64,000 bases of DNA from contig CAZIKN010000011.1 in the NCBI GenBank assembly GCA_964539805.1, positions 18,884-82,883 of the forward strand, written 5' to 3'. A program made the position numbers and the translations under genes. Shown here one piece after another: positions 35,766-43,385 of the stretch (positions are counted from its first letter, which is position 1; every line of letters begins with the position of its first letter). Source of the stretch: M3007 sp964539805. GTDB taxonomy: Bacteria > Bacteroidota > Bacteroidia > Chitinophagales > Saprospiraceae. The notes beneath the pieces were generated by a model, which saw only the letters and a program-made list of their open reading frames with translations, was not told the DNA's origin and ran no database searches.

Positions 35766-35901
35766 TTTTTAGCCTTTAATTTTTCCGTTTTTAAACGTTA
35801 AATTTTTAACACACTGATTATCAGCCGTTTTAGCAAATTGTTCACGCTCCCCAATTCGCCTTCTGTTCACATCTGCTTAAAGAAAGGTTTGCAATATCGG
35901 G

Positions 35902-35935
35902 TTTGCTTAATTCGCTATGGAATTGGCTATCTTTG
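35902..35935 (+). promoter_or_regulatory. Promoter of the 55-aa ORF/DUF1599 operon
   Basis: TTTG (35902-35905), 22-bp spacer, TATCTTTG (35928-35935). The start codon is 21 nt further on, so the leader is very short. Confidence 0.6.
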
Positions 35936-35956
35936 CGCGCAAAATTCTTGTGATCT

Positions 35957-36124
35957 ATGAAGGTGGAAGAAAAATACAAGGATGTTTTACACACGATTGA
36001 GTCTTGTGTAATTCCATATTATCTCGCTACCCCGAGCATCAAAGACTATGATGTGAGCCTTGTTTACGAGGCATTGTATGGCTATATGCACGGCTATCTT
36101 GACTTCATAAAAAAGTATGTATGA
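35957..36124 (+). CDS. 55-aa protein coupled to DUF1599
   Basis: ATG 35957 to TGA 36124 encodes MKVEEKYKDVLHTIESCV and a Tyr-rich remainder (VIPYYLATPSIKDYDVSLVY, ending GYLDFIKKYV). It has a promoter 21 nt upstream, coding-like codon use and a stop that overlaps the next start (ATGA at 36121-36124), which indicates coupled translation with the DUF1599 gene. No family was recognised. Confidence 0.7.
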   Translation: MKVEEKYKDVLHTIESCVIPYYLATPSIKDYDVSLVYEALYGYMHGYLDFIKKYV

Positions 36125-36657
36125 ACCGAACCCTTGAGGAATTTAACACCGTAATAAAAAATTGTCGCGACCTTTTCGTCCAAAAAACAAAGGACTACGG
36201 CACGGCCTGGCGCATCCTCAGGCCCTCAAGCATTACGGATCAACTCTACATCAAGGCCCTGCGTATCAGGAGCATAGAGGAAAAAGGCACCCAAAAAATC
36301 GCAGATCCTGTGCAGTCCGAGTTTGTTGGTTTGGTAAACTACTGTGTATTGGCCTTGATCCAGATGTCGCTCCCCTCCGATGCTCCCCTTGATTTGGATG
36401 CGGAGCGAGTAGCACAACTGTATGATCGGCATGTACAGGAGAACATTGACCTCCTCAAAGCCAAAAATCATGACTACGACGAGGCTTGGCGGCTCATGCG
36501 CGTGAGCAGCATGACGGATCTGATATTGCAAAAAATACTGAGAATCAAACAAATAGAAGATAACTCAGGCAAAACATTGGTTTCCGAAGGCTTGGAGGCC
36601 AATTATCGTGACATTATCAATTATGCGGTTTTTGCCCTGATCAGGATGAAGGAATAA
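36121..36657 (+). CDS. Tandem DUF1599 (Nmad1-like) protein
   Basis: A 178-aa protein made of two copies of one domain: copy 1 (CRDLFVQKTKDYGTAWRILR, 15-34, then VQSEFVGLVNYCVLALIQM) and copy 2 (NIDLLKAKNHDYDEAWRLMR, about 108-127, then LEANYRDIINYAVFALIRM). The 'K..DYG.AWR' and 'D..NYAVFALI' elements are the DUF1599 core, an all-alpha domain named for links to nucleotide modification and resembling NTP-pyrophosphohydrolase folds. In other Bacteroidota it lies beside BT_3928, as here. The function is not established. Confidence 0.88.
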   Translation: MNRTLEEFNTVIKNCRDLFVQKTKDYGTAWRILRPSSITDQLYIKALRIRSIEEKGTQKIADPVQSEFVGLVNYCVLALIQMSLPSDAPLDLDAERVAQLYDRHVQENIDLLKAKNHDYDEAWRLMRVSSMTDLILQKILRIKQIEDNSGKTLVSEGLEANYRDIINYAVFALIRMKE

Positions 36658-36714
36658 TGTTGATGTGACTTTTTGTTGATTTGTTGATTTGTCACGCATG
36701 GTGTACGCTACGTT

Positions 36715-36812
36715 TCAAATCAACAAATCAACACTACTCAAATCAACAATCAAAAAGTCAAATCAACAAATCAACACTACTCAAATCAACAATCAAAAAG
36801 TCAAATCAACAA
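36715..36812. repeat. 43-bp tandem repeat built of AATCAAC heptamers, truncated by assembly gap
   Basis: Two perfect 43-bp copies (36715-36757 and 36758-36800) and the first 12 bp of a third copy run into the gap. Each copy is made of AATCAAC-type 7-mers. The complementary motif (GTTGATTTGTTGATTT) at 36674-36691 would let the transcript fold into a hairpin after the DUF1599 gene. Confidence 0.9.
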
Positions 36813-36912
36813 NNNNNNNNNNNNNNNNNNNNNNNNNNNNNNNNNNNNNNNNNNNNNNNNNNNNNNNNNNNNNNNNNNNNNNNNNNNNNNNNNNNNNNNN
36901 NNNNNNNNNNNN
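36813..36912. other. Assembly gap (100 N)
   Basis: Exactly 100 N, a conventional placeholder of unknown true length. Sequence on both sides is the same AATCAAC-type repeat, so the gap most likely comes from collapsed tandem repeats between the DUF1599 and BT_3928 genes. Confidence 0.98.
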
Positions 36913-36943
36913 ATCAACAACAGTCAAATCAACAGCGTAATAT

Positions 36944-38470
36944 ATGACCTCTCTTTCTTCATTACTTATTCAATTTGCCATCGTGGGTGCCATTTTTACG
37001 GCACTGACCATCAAGGCAAAAAAACACAACAACATTGTCTGGACGTTTTTACAGCATTTCTGCGGCGTCTGGTTTATTTTCTCCGGCCTCGTAAAGGCCG
37101 TTGACCCCATTGGTACGGCGTACAAAATGGAAGACTATTTTGTACAGTTTCAGGCCACTTTTGAAGGCTTGAACAACTCCTTTAAAGGACTTGCGCCAAT
37201 GTTTCCCTGGCTGGCTGGCTATGGCAAAGGTTTTTCCATTTTTATGATCGTACTGGAGATCGTGCTGGGCTTTATGCTCATAGTAGGGTACCAGCGCAAG
37301 CTCACCGCTTGGTTGTTTTTTATCATTGTGGTGTTTTTCACCTTTCTGACTGGCTTCACCTACCTCACAGGATATGTGCCAACGGAGGCCAATTTCTTTG
37401 ATTTTGCCAAGTGGGGCCCTTATGTAAAGGAGCAAATGCGCGTCACGGACTGTGGCTGCTTTGGTGATTTTATCAAGTTGGATCCCCGTATTTCCTTTTT
37501 CAAAGACGTGGGATTGATGGTTCCAGCCATATTGTTCCTTGTTTGGTCCAAGCGCAAGCACCAATTGTTTGATGGCCGCACACGCCGCATTATCGTGTGG
37601 GGTTCTACCGTGGCCACCCTGCTTTTCTGTATCTACAATACGTACATGAATCTGCCTGTTGTGGATTTCCGCCCCTTTAAAATTGGCACGGATGTACGAT
37701 CGCGCAAAGAATTAGAAGGCAAGGCCAAAATTGACATCCTCGGCTGGGTACTTGTGAACACGAACACGGGTGAAAAAACCACTTACATGGAGCCTGAGCC
37801 CGGCGGTTACACCTATATAGATAAGTATCCGAAAAAAGACGGCTGGAAGGTGGAAAAACAAATCAAATCAGATTGGTACGTACTGGAAAATGGCGTAAAA
37901 ACCCCCATAACCCGTACCAAAATCAACGAGTTTGCCATTGAAAAAATGGAAAATGGCGAAAATATGGAAGTCACACAGGACATCCTGAATGAGGCCGGAT
38001 ACAGCTTAATGGTAGTAGCCTACCATTTGGAAGGCAACAAACAGATGGAGACCGTGGCTGTGCAGGATACCGTTTGGGCTACTGATACCATTCGGGTAAA
38101 CAAAGATTCCGTGAATTATCAGCGGCGCGTTGCGGAAATCAAACAAAAATCCGTTGAACGCGAAACCTTTGTTCCCACCGCCGAGTATGATCAGTTTTTC
38201 CGAAAAGGGGTAAACCCCGTGGCCGAGGCCTGCCAAAAAGCAGGTTGGAAGGTTTATGCCATCACAACTTATGCTGATGCCGAGATTGCTCCCGCCTTTG
38301 CGGCAAAAGTGGATGCCAGGTATCCATTTTACAAAGGAGACGACAAACTGTTAAAAACTATTATTCGCGCCAACCCCGGACTTGTTATTTGGAAGGACGG
38401 CAAGGTGCTGGATATGTATCACCACAAGCACATCCCTGCGGCTGACGCTTTGCTGGGCAAGTGGAAGTAA
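36944..38470 (+). CDS. BT_3928-family membrane protein (DoxX-like plus thioredoxin-like C-terminus)
   Basis: A 508-aa protein. The N-terminal half has DoxX-like membrane segments (about 5-25, 36-55, 95-120, 128-150, 190-208, 222-240) with HFCGVWFIFSGLVKAVDPIG at the start and the conserved DCGCFGDFIKLDPR motif. The C-terminal half (about 250-508) is soluble, with FRPFKIGTDVRSR and an extended region resembling a redox fold (KAGWKVYAITTYADAE, RANPGLVIWKDGKVLDMYHH). The family is specific to Bacteroidota and commonly follows DUF1599 in a chromosomal housekeeping cluster. Its role may be in membrane thiol/quinone chemistry; this is inference. Confidence 0.88.
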   Translation: MTSLSSLLIQFAIVGAIFTALTIKAKKHNNIVWTFLQHFCGVWFIFSGLVKAVDPIGTAYKMEDYFVQFQATFEGLNNSFKGLAPMFPWLAGYGKGFSIFMIVLEIVLGFMLIVGYQRKLTAWLFFIIVVFFTFLTGFTYLTGYVPTEANFFDFAKWGPYVKEQMRVTDCGCFGDFIKLDPRISFFKDVGLMVPAILFLVWSKRKHQLFDGRTRRIIVWGSTVATLLFCIYNTYMNLPVVDFRPFKIGTDVRSRKELEGKAKIDILGWVLVNTNTGEKTTYMEPEPGGYTYIDKYPKKDGWKVEKQIKSDWYVLENGVKTPITRTKINEFAIEKMENGENMEVTQDILNEAGYSLMVVAYHLEGNKQMETVAVQDTVWATDTIRVNKDSVNYQRRVAEIKQKSVERETFVPTAEYDQFFRKGVNPVAEACQKAGWKVYAITTYADAEIAPAFAAKVDARYPFYKGDDKLLKTIIRANPGLVIWKDGKVLDMYHHKHIPAADALLGKWK

Positions 38471-38487
38471 GGGGGGGATGGTTCAGG

Positions 38488-38580
38488 GTTATTGGTTGAT
38501 GGTTGATGGTTGATGGTTGTTGGTTGTTGGATAATGGTTGTTGGTTGATGGTTATTGGTTGTTGGTTGATGGTTGGAAGG
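38488..38580. repeat. Heptanucleotide array (GGTTGNT unit)
   Basis: About a dozen 7-bp units GGTTGAT, GGTTGTT, GGTTATT and GGATAAT. A complementary array (CCATCAA) lies at 38724-38826, so the two can pair in RNA or DNA around the terminator at 38651-38695. Confidence 0.85.
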
Positions 38581-38650
38581 CTATCCATCGGAAACCAATG
38601 TTGATCCATAAGGAGTGATTCACTAACTAACTCAAGTATGCCTCCTTCGG

Positions 38651-38695
38651 CCCCGCCCCTAACCCCTCCCTACTAGTGAGGGGTTAGGGGTGGGG
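38651..38695. terminator. Bidirectional G/C-rich hairpin between convergent genes
   Basis: An 18-bp stem (CCCCTAACCCCTC at 38656-38668 pairs perfectly with GAGGGGTTAGGGG at 38678-38690, extended by CCCCG/TGGGG) with a 9-nt loop. It sits midway between the convergent genes ending at 38470 and 38832. Hairpins with this CCCCTAACCCC theme recur at gene ends in many Bacteroidota genomes. No clear T run follows. Confidence 0.6.
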
Positions 38696-38723
38696 TCGCC
38701 AACGCAATTGCTATCCAGTGTAA

Positions 38724-38826
38724 TAACCAACAACCCTGAACCATCAACCGTCAACCATCAACCATTAACCAATAACCATCAACCAATAACCAATAACCAT
38801 CAACCATTAACCAACAACCGTCAACC
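38724..38826. repeat. Heptanucleotide array (CCATCAA unit)
   Basis: About fourteen 7-bp units (CCATCAA, CCGTCAA, CCATTAA, CCAATAA, CCAACAA). This is the reverse complement type of the array at 38488-38580 and ends at the stop side of the DUF4252 gene. Confidence 0.85.
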
Positions 38827-38831
38827 TCCCC

Positions 38832-39599
38832 TCACTTGACCACCTGGATCTGGCGAACCCCGACCTTGCCAAGTGTTGTTTTCAATTGTACCCAATAAGT
38901 GCCCTGGGGCACATCACCCATTTGCAGTGTCTGAATGGGATCACCGCTTGTTTTTATTTGGGTAATAATGCGCCCGTTGTTGTCCGTAAGGGTCAGCTGG
39001 GCGGGTTTGTCCTTTTCATTTGAGTATTGCAGGACAAACTCGTTTTGCACGGGATTGGGACTGATACTAAATTCGGCAGATATTGCGGCAACGGTTTGGG
39101 CAAGGTCTTCAGATGCATCAGCATCCAACATTTCACCCAATTGGGCCAGTTTGTTCAGTTCTATTTGTCCACTGAAACTGACCAGTACAAATTCATCCGA
39201 CTCGCCGACCAACAGGACCAATTGCGATACATTATTGTCTTCATCTTTAACCCAAATTTGGACTTTCTCATCGCCATCGCGCACGTTCAGCAATTCGTTC
39301 ATATTGGTTTGGGATACAACGGATATGGCTTCCTGATATACTTTTTTAGCGTTTTTCAGGTCATCGGCGGCTAAAATGGTTAGGCTCCCCATGTTTTTGA
39401 CCACTTGTTGCACCTTTTTCCAATCTTTTTCTTCCACCTCAAATTTTGTTGCATTCTCATACAAGTCTTTGCTCAGGTAGGCAAAGGTGAAATGGGGTTT
39501 TTGTTTGTATTTTTCGATAAATGCCTGTAGGTTATTTTGGGCAAAAAGGTTGGGTACCCAAAAACAGAGGGTTGCAAATGCGCACAATAGTTGTTTCAT
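38832..39599 (-). CDS. DUF4252 protein with T9SS C-terminal sorting domain
   Basis: A 255-aa protein. Signal peptide MKQLLCAFATLCFWVPNLFA, then a DUF4252 domain (about 25-170) ending in the typical strand EFVLVSFSGQIELNKLAQLG. The C-terminal 75 residues are a T9SS type A sorting domain: FSISPNPVQNEFVLQYS, ITQIKTSGDPIQTLQMGDVP, QGTYWVQLKT and the Lys-ending tail VRQIQVVK. So it should be exported by Sec, carried through the outer membrane by T9SS and trimmed at the surface. DUF4252 proteins usually lack this tail and remain periplasmic or lipid-anchored, so the fusion is notable. Confidence 0.88.
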   Translation of the reverse strand: MKQLLCAFATLCFWVPNLFAQNNLQAFIEKYKQKPHFTFAYLSKDLYENATKFEVEEKDWKKVQQVVKNMGSLTILAADDLKNAKKVYQEAISVVSQTNMNELLNVRDGDEKVQIWVKDEDNNVSQLVLLVGESDEFVLVSFSGQIELNKLAQLGEMLDADASEDLAQTVAAISAEFSISPNPVQNEFVLQYSNEKDKPAQLTLTDNNGRIITQIKTSGDPIQTLQMGDVPQGTYWVQLKTTLGKVGVRQIQVVK

Positions 39600-39732
39600 A
39601 GCAAAATTAATATGGTGAAAATGGCCAAAAGACGGCTACAGGGGGAAAATGTTACACCATATACCTTAGTCCGGGATGATCCCGCTCAGCCCAAAACGGT
39701 TTCTTAAGGAATGATCAAAAACATTCCTAAGC

Positions 39733-41250
39733 TTATGCGTAATAAGGCTTGTTGGGTAAAATTTCCAGTATATATTCCCAAAGGTGCTCATAAGGCACCA
39801 TCTCAATCTCATGTGCCTGGATAAAGGGATTGAGCGAACTTTGCTCCAATTGGAGCAGGTATTTTTGTGCCCTTTCAATGGATTCTGCCTTGGCAAACCC
39901 AGCCTTGGCAAGCTCGATCAGCAGGCGCACAAAGCAATTACTGCGATGCATTTCCGCTGTTTTCAGGTACCGGTTGCAGTATTTTTCCATAGCCTCAATG
40001 CGATCTACTACTTCTGCGAAAGAACGCTCCGCAATAAGATGAATGATCTGCAATATCAAAATGGATACATTCATACCGCGTTTGTCCTGTGACGCCACCG
40101 GGACATCATTGACAAATTTGCTCAGTTTGAATCGTTTTTTTATCGGGTCTTTCCTCAATTGGACTTTTTCAATTACCGCCAGGAAGGCTAAATAAGCTTC
40201 TATAATCCTCCATTCTTCCTGGCGTTGGCTGTACAAAAACTGAAAATTTTTGTCGCTTAGCGTTTGCTCGTACAAATCACTTGCTCGTTGGTACTCCCGC
40301 TGGCAAAAACTGACCTGAATATAAAGTTCCATACACCTGAACCAATTGGGATTTCCAGGCTCCTGAAGACTGATGCTTTTGGCAATGGCCGTCGCTGCTG
40401 TGTCATAGTGCCTGAGGGACATGCTGGCAAGGGTATATTGGTTAAGAAAGATGGATTTGGCCGACTTAACATCAAATGATTTTTTATCTAAATATTCCAA
40501 CATGCGCTCACAGGCTGCCGCGGCTGCCGTTTGATTATGCGATAAGAAGTGACTGTACAGTTCCAGCAAGCCTCCTGTGACCCTCAGGTAGTAAGAATTG
40601 TGCTTTTCAAGGTATGGTTTGGCCATTTCAAACTTTTCCGCAGCCATCCTGGCTATATCATTTCCCACACCGAGCACTTTTACAAAATGAATGCGCACCT
40701 CATCAAACAGCTCTTCAACGATACGTTCAGCCTGCTGCACCTCACACCATTTGGCGTGTATATTTTTGTAATATAAAAACTCGTCCTGGTTACCTATACT
40801 GGTAGCGCCATGATGGCGCAAAAAACGGCTTGACTCCACAACCAGATCAGTAAACTCATAACGCAGTGCATGTTCGAAGGTGTGCTTAGCCAATTCGTGA
40901 GCCGACTTCAAGGCCATGCGGCCCATTAGTATTTTCACGGCTGCCCAGTTTTTCCAGCAGGCGTAATAGGCGCGTTGAAAATCATTAAAGGTGGGCTGTT
41001 TGACATCAATGAAAAAAAGGGTGTTGATCAGGCGGCTTTTAAATTCCGTTTTTAATTTCTTGTAGTTTTGGTCATCTGGTGAGCTTTCGTAAAAATGAAG
41101 TGCCGCCTCTTCATCAGTCTGAACTTTATCAGATTTTACCAGATTGTAAAACTCTGTAAAACGGGTGTTACTGCCTTCATTGCCCAGGACATCAATTTGT
41201 TTCAATTTGTTTTTTTCCAGCAAAAAGGTAAGTTCTTTTATTACATCCAT
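39733..41250 (-). CDS. Alpha-helical repeat (TPR-like) protein
   Basis: A 505-aa cytoplasmic protein from the ATG at 41250 (MDVIKELTFLLEKNKLKQID); the frame opens earlier at 41322 but that part is not protein-like. It is almost entirely helical, with pairs of helices of TPR-like spacing and repeated F/Y-x-x-A-x-x patterns (AHELAKHTFEHALRYEF, RASDLYEQTLSDKNFQF). No catalytic motif is present. It lies next to the lanthipeptide operon on the opposite strand, so it could be a regulator or simply a neighbour. A TPR-type role in protein binding is likely. Confidence 0.75.
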   Translation of the reverse strand: MDVIKELTFLLEKNKLKQIDVLGNEGSNTRFTEFYNLVKSDKVQTDEEAALHFYESSPDDQNYKKLKTEFKSRLINTLFFIDVKQPTFNDFQRAYYACWKNWAAVKILMGRMALKSAHELAKHTFEHALRYEFTDLVVESSRFLRHHGATSIGNQDEFLYYKNIHAKWCEVQQAERIVEELFDEVRIHFVKVLGVGNDIARMAAEKFEMAKPYLEKHNSYYLRVTGGLLELYSHFLSHNQTAAAAACERMLEYLDKKSFDVKSAKSIFLNQYTLASMSLRHYDTAATAIAKSISLQEPGNPNWFRCMELYIQVSFCQREYQRASDLYEQTLSDKNFQFLYSQRQEEWRIIEAYLAFLAVIEKVQLRKDPIKKRFKLSKFVNDVPVASQDKRGMNVSILILQIIHLIAERSFAEVVDRIEAMEKYCNRYLKTAEMHRSNCFVRLLIELAKAGFAKAESIERAQKYLLQLEQSSLNPFIQAHEIEMVPYEHLWEYILEILPNKPYYA

Positions 41251-41449
41251 GATATAGCAGGTTAAAAATTGGCCTTTAGCAGGGAAAAAGCCATATAATT
41301 TTAGGTAAAGCACTAAACACAAACTATTTGCTATAGTTGTAAAAAAAATGTTATAACTTTTAAGGTTATTTCAAGCAGATGGCAAAAGAGTAAAATCTGC
41401 GGTTCTTCAAATTCGATTTTGTGTCCGTGTGCAGGCCTGGGGCTGCCTC

Positions 41450-41457
41450 TACCTTTG
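41450..41457 (+). promoter_or_regulatory. Possible -7 element upstream of the lanthipeptide operon
   Basis: TACCTTTG fits TAnnTTTG, 35 nt before the 28-aa ORF. No TTG lies at the normal -33 spacing, so this is weak. A second TAAATTTG lies at 42113-42120, only 8 nt before the LanC start, which would give an almost leaderless mRNA. Confidence 0.35.
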
Positions 41458-41491
41458 CAGTATAATTATTCACCACACATCACTTTCTATT

Positions 41492-41578
41492 ATGGCCCTC
41501 AACAATAACACCCATTACAACTGCACAGAAGAACGCTCCCTGTTAGACATCATCATTGATATTATCCATGGAATCTGA
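41492..41578 (+). CDS. Candidate 28-aa peptide at the head of the lanthipeptide locus
   Basis: ATG 41492 to TGA 41578 would give a 28-aa peptide beginning MALNNNTHYNCTEERS with the hydrophobic end LLDIIIDIIHGI. It starts 34 nt after a possible -7 element and its last 11 nt overlap the start of the next ORF (41568), so translation could be coupled. It has one Cys but no leader motif like the five precursors. It could be a small regulatory or leader peptide, or a chance ORF. Confidence 0.35.
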   Translation: MALNNNTHYNCTEERSLLDIIIDIIHGI

Positions 41579-42038
41579 CGTGTATAAAATACCCAAAAAA
41601 GGCCAATGGCCATACTTAAACGTCGTTGTGGAATTGGGCAACCCGGCATACGCCTGCCAAAGGCAGGGCATTTGCAAGATATGGGAAGCAGCTAAACCAA
41701 ATCTTCGGCGATCAAATCAGGTTATGGCCATTGCCCAAATGGGTACTGCCCGTTTGAGTATCTGGTTTTTGAAATCTACGATCCATCCCTACTTGGGCAT
41801 GAAGCATTTTAAGGAGGACTATTTTGTCATCGAAACAGCTTTTGTTGTACCTGCATTCGTGCATGCGCCGGACCATTTGGCCAATTGGGCCATCCCTGAA
41901 GGGAAATATCCAATACTCAAAAGCAAAGACTTTTTTACCGTCCACTTTGATATTGCCGTCCTACCCGACACCGTACGATCACCGGATTATGGCAGTGCCT
42001 GCATCTATCACCAAATACAACCACAATATACAACATAG
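41568..42038 (+). CDS. Unknown protein with Cys pair, upstream of LanC
   Basis: A 156-aa protein from ATG 41568 (MESDVYKIPKKGQWPYLNVV); the frame opens a few codons earlier at 41556. It has no recognised family. Visible features: NPAYACQRQGICKIW (two Cys spaced six apart) and a beta-rich remainder. It is the first sizeable gene on the strand of the lanthipeptide operon, 90 bp before LanC, with a small ORF overlapping its start. A role in the pathway is possible from position only. Confidence 0.6.
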   Translation: MESDVYKIPKKGQWPYLNVVVELGNPAYACQRQGICKIWEAAKPNLRRSNQVMAIAQMGTARLSIWFLKSTIHPYLGMKHFKEDYFVIETAFVVPAFVHAPDHLANWAIPEGKYPILKSKDFFTVHFDIAVLPDTVRSPDYGSACIYHQIQPQYTT

Positions 42039-42128
42039 CCAAGACAAGTTGGCTAAAATCAATAAACTACTAAAAATCAAATAAATAATTATTAAAAATA
42101 ATTAAAACATATTAAATTTGGGTAAGCA

Positions 42129-43361
42129 ATGATACATACGGAAAGCACTTTTCAGCCCACTACGGCCTCTTTGGTTCGTCGCAAAGTGGATCGCATTTTC
42201 CAGGCCACATGCCAGCACCGGAACGATAGCATTGGACTGCTGTCCGGCAGAATGAGTAAAGCCCTTTTTTGCTACTATTATGGGCAGATCACCCAAAACC
42301 AAACAGCCTCTGAGCGGGGTTGGTCCTTTATAGCGGAAGCTTTTGATCGCATAGCCGAGGGAGGACTGCACTTTTCTCATTGCAATGGTATGGCTGGCTT
42401 TGGCTGGGGGCTTGAGCACCTTGCAGAGCAGGGTTTCATTGACCTTGATGTAAATGATGCGCTAAAGAACATGGATGATTATTTAGGTGAGATCATGATA
42501 GCAGAAATGCAGGCTGGCAATTTTGATTTTTTACATGGCTCAGCAGGCATAGCACTCTATTTTTTAAAGCGCCGCAAATGGAGGCCTCGCAAAGCAGACC
42601 AATACCTTCAAAAGTGGATGCAGGTGCTTAGGGACACAGCAGAAGAGGGGCCGGAAGGCACCCTCAAGTGGAAAGCACTGACAGATTACAAAAAAAATGA
42701 GTATGGCTACCAGATCAATTTGTCACATGGTATCATGAGCATTGTTGCCGTACTTTCCAAAATATATGCAGCGGGGGCACATCAACGCACAGCATTTGAA
42801 CTCGCTGACCGAGCATGCCGCTATGTCCTCCAACAAAGGATTGACCAAGATTACAGGTCCATGCATGTGTTCCCGGCCGTGGCTATAGAATCCCTGAAAG
42901 ATGGCGAAATGGGTACGCGTTTGGCATGGTGCTATGGTGACCTTGGCATTGGCTTGGCATTAAGGAATGCTGGTAAAAACCTTGGTCAGGAATCCTGGAT
43001 AGACATTGCCGACTATGTTCTGGTAAAAACAACGAAGCGCAGGACACCGGAAGACACCATGGTCAGAGATGCCTGCATGTGTCATGGTACGGCTGGTAAC
43101 GGGCATATTTACCAGCGTCTGTGGCTACAAACGCGCAATCCTTTGTTCAAAGAGGCTGCTGATTATTGGCTTGATGAAACCTTGCACATTGACTCTTTCA
43201 AAAACGGTTTGGCTGGTTACCGGACCTATATGCCAGAGGACATGGGCGGATGGACCAAAACCAGCGATATGATTGAGGGCACTTCGGGCATTGGGCTTGC
43301 CCTTTTATCCAAATTAAAAGAATATAATCCTGCCTGGGACGAGGCCTTTCTGATGAGTTAA
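42129..43361 (+). CDS. lanC: Lanthionine synthetase C-family cyclase (LanC)
   Basis: A 410-aa LanC-type alpha/alpha toroid that adds cysteine thiols to dehydrated Ser/Thr to form (methyl)lanthionine rings. The zinc ligands are visible: C268 in RLAWCYGDLGIG, and C318-H319 in CMCHGTAGNG. Other family motifs are FDFLHGSAGIALYFL, NLSHGIMSIVAVLS and DMIEGTSGIGLALL. Length is normal. It is followed 24 bp later by the dehydratase gene, the usual pair of a class I lanthipeptide pathway. Confidence 0.93.
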   Translation: MIHTESTFQPTTASLVRRKVDRIFQATCQHRNDSIGLLSGRMSKALFCYYYGQITQNQTASERGWSFIAEAFDRIAEGGLHFSHCNGMAGFGWGLEHLAEQGFIDLDVNDALKNMDDYLGEIMIAEMQAGNFDFLHGSAGIALYFLKRRKWRPRKADQYLQKWMQVLRDTAEEGPEGTLKWKALTDYKKNEYGYQINLSHGIMSIVAVLSKIYAAGAHQRTAFELADRACRYVLQQRIDQDYRSMHVFPAVAIESLKDGEMGTRLAWCYGDLGIGLALRNAGKNLGQESWIDIADYVLVKTTKRRTPEDTMVRDACMCHGTAGNGHIYQRLWLQTRNPLFKEAADYWLDETLHIDSFKNGLAGYRTYMPEDMGGWTKTSDMIEGTSGIGLALLSKLKEYNPAWDEAFLMS

Positions 43362-43385
43362 CCCATATTACCTTGCTTCTTTGTC

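Larger units (their letters stand above)
35424..35956. other. Divergent regulatory region between the eCIS operon and the 55-aa/DUF1599 operon
   Basis: There is no gene in this 533-bp gap. It contains two promoters (listed separately) and a roughly 300-nt leader for the eCIS operon. A short dyad CATGCC-N8-GGCATG (35449-35468) lies 26-45 nt upstream of the terminator-gene start and could act at RNA or operator level. The region is AT-rich with A-tracts. Confidence 0.6.

Noticed and set aside
36681..36947. ORFs running through the assembly gap
   Set aside because: They consist of repeat translation and undefined bases; no evidence for a gene.
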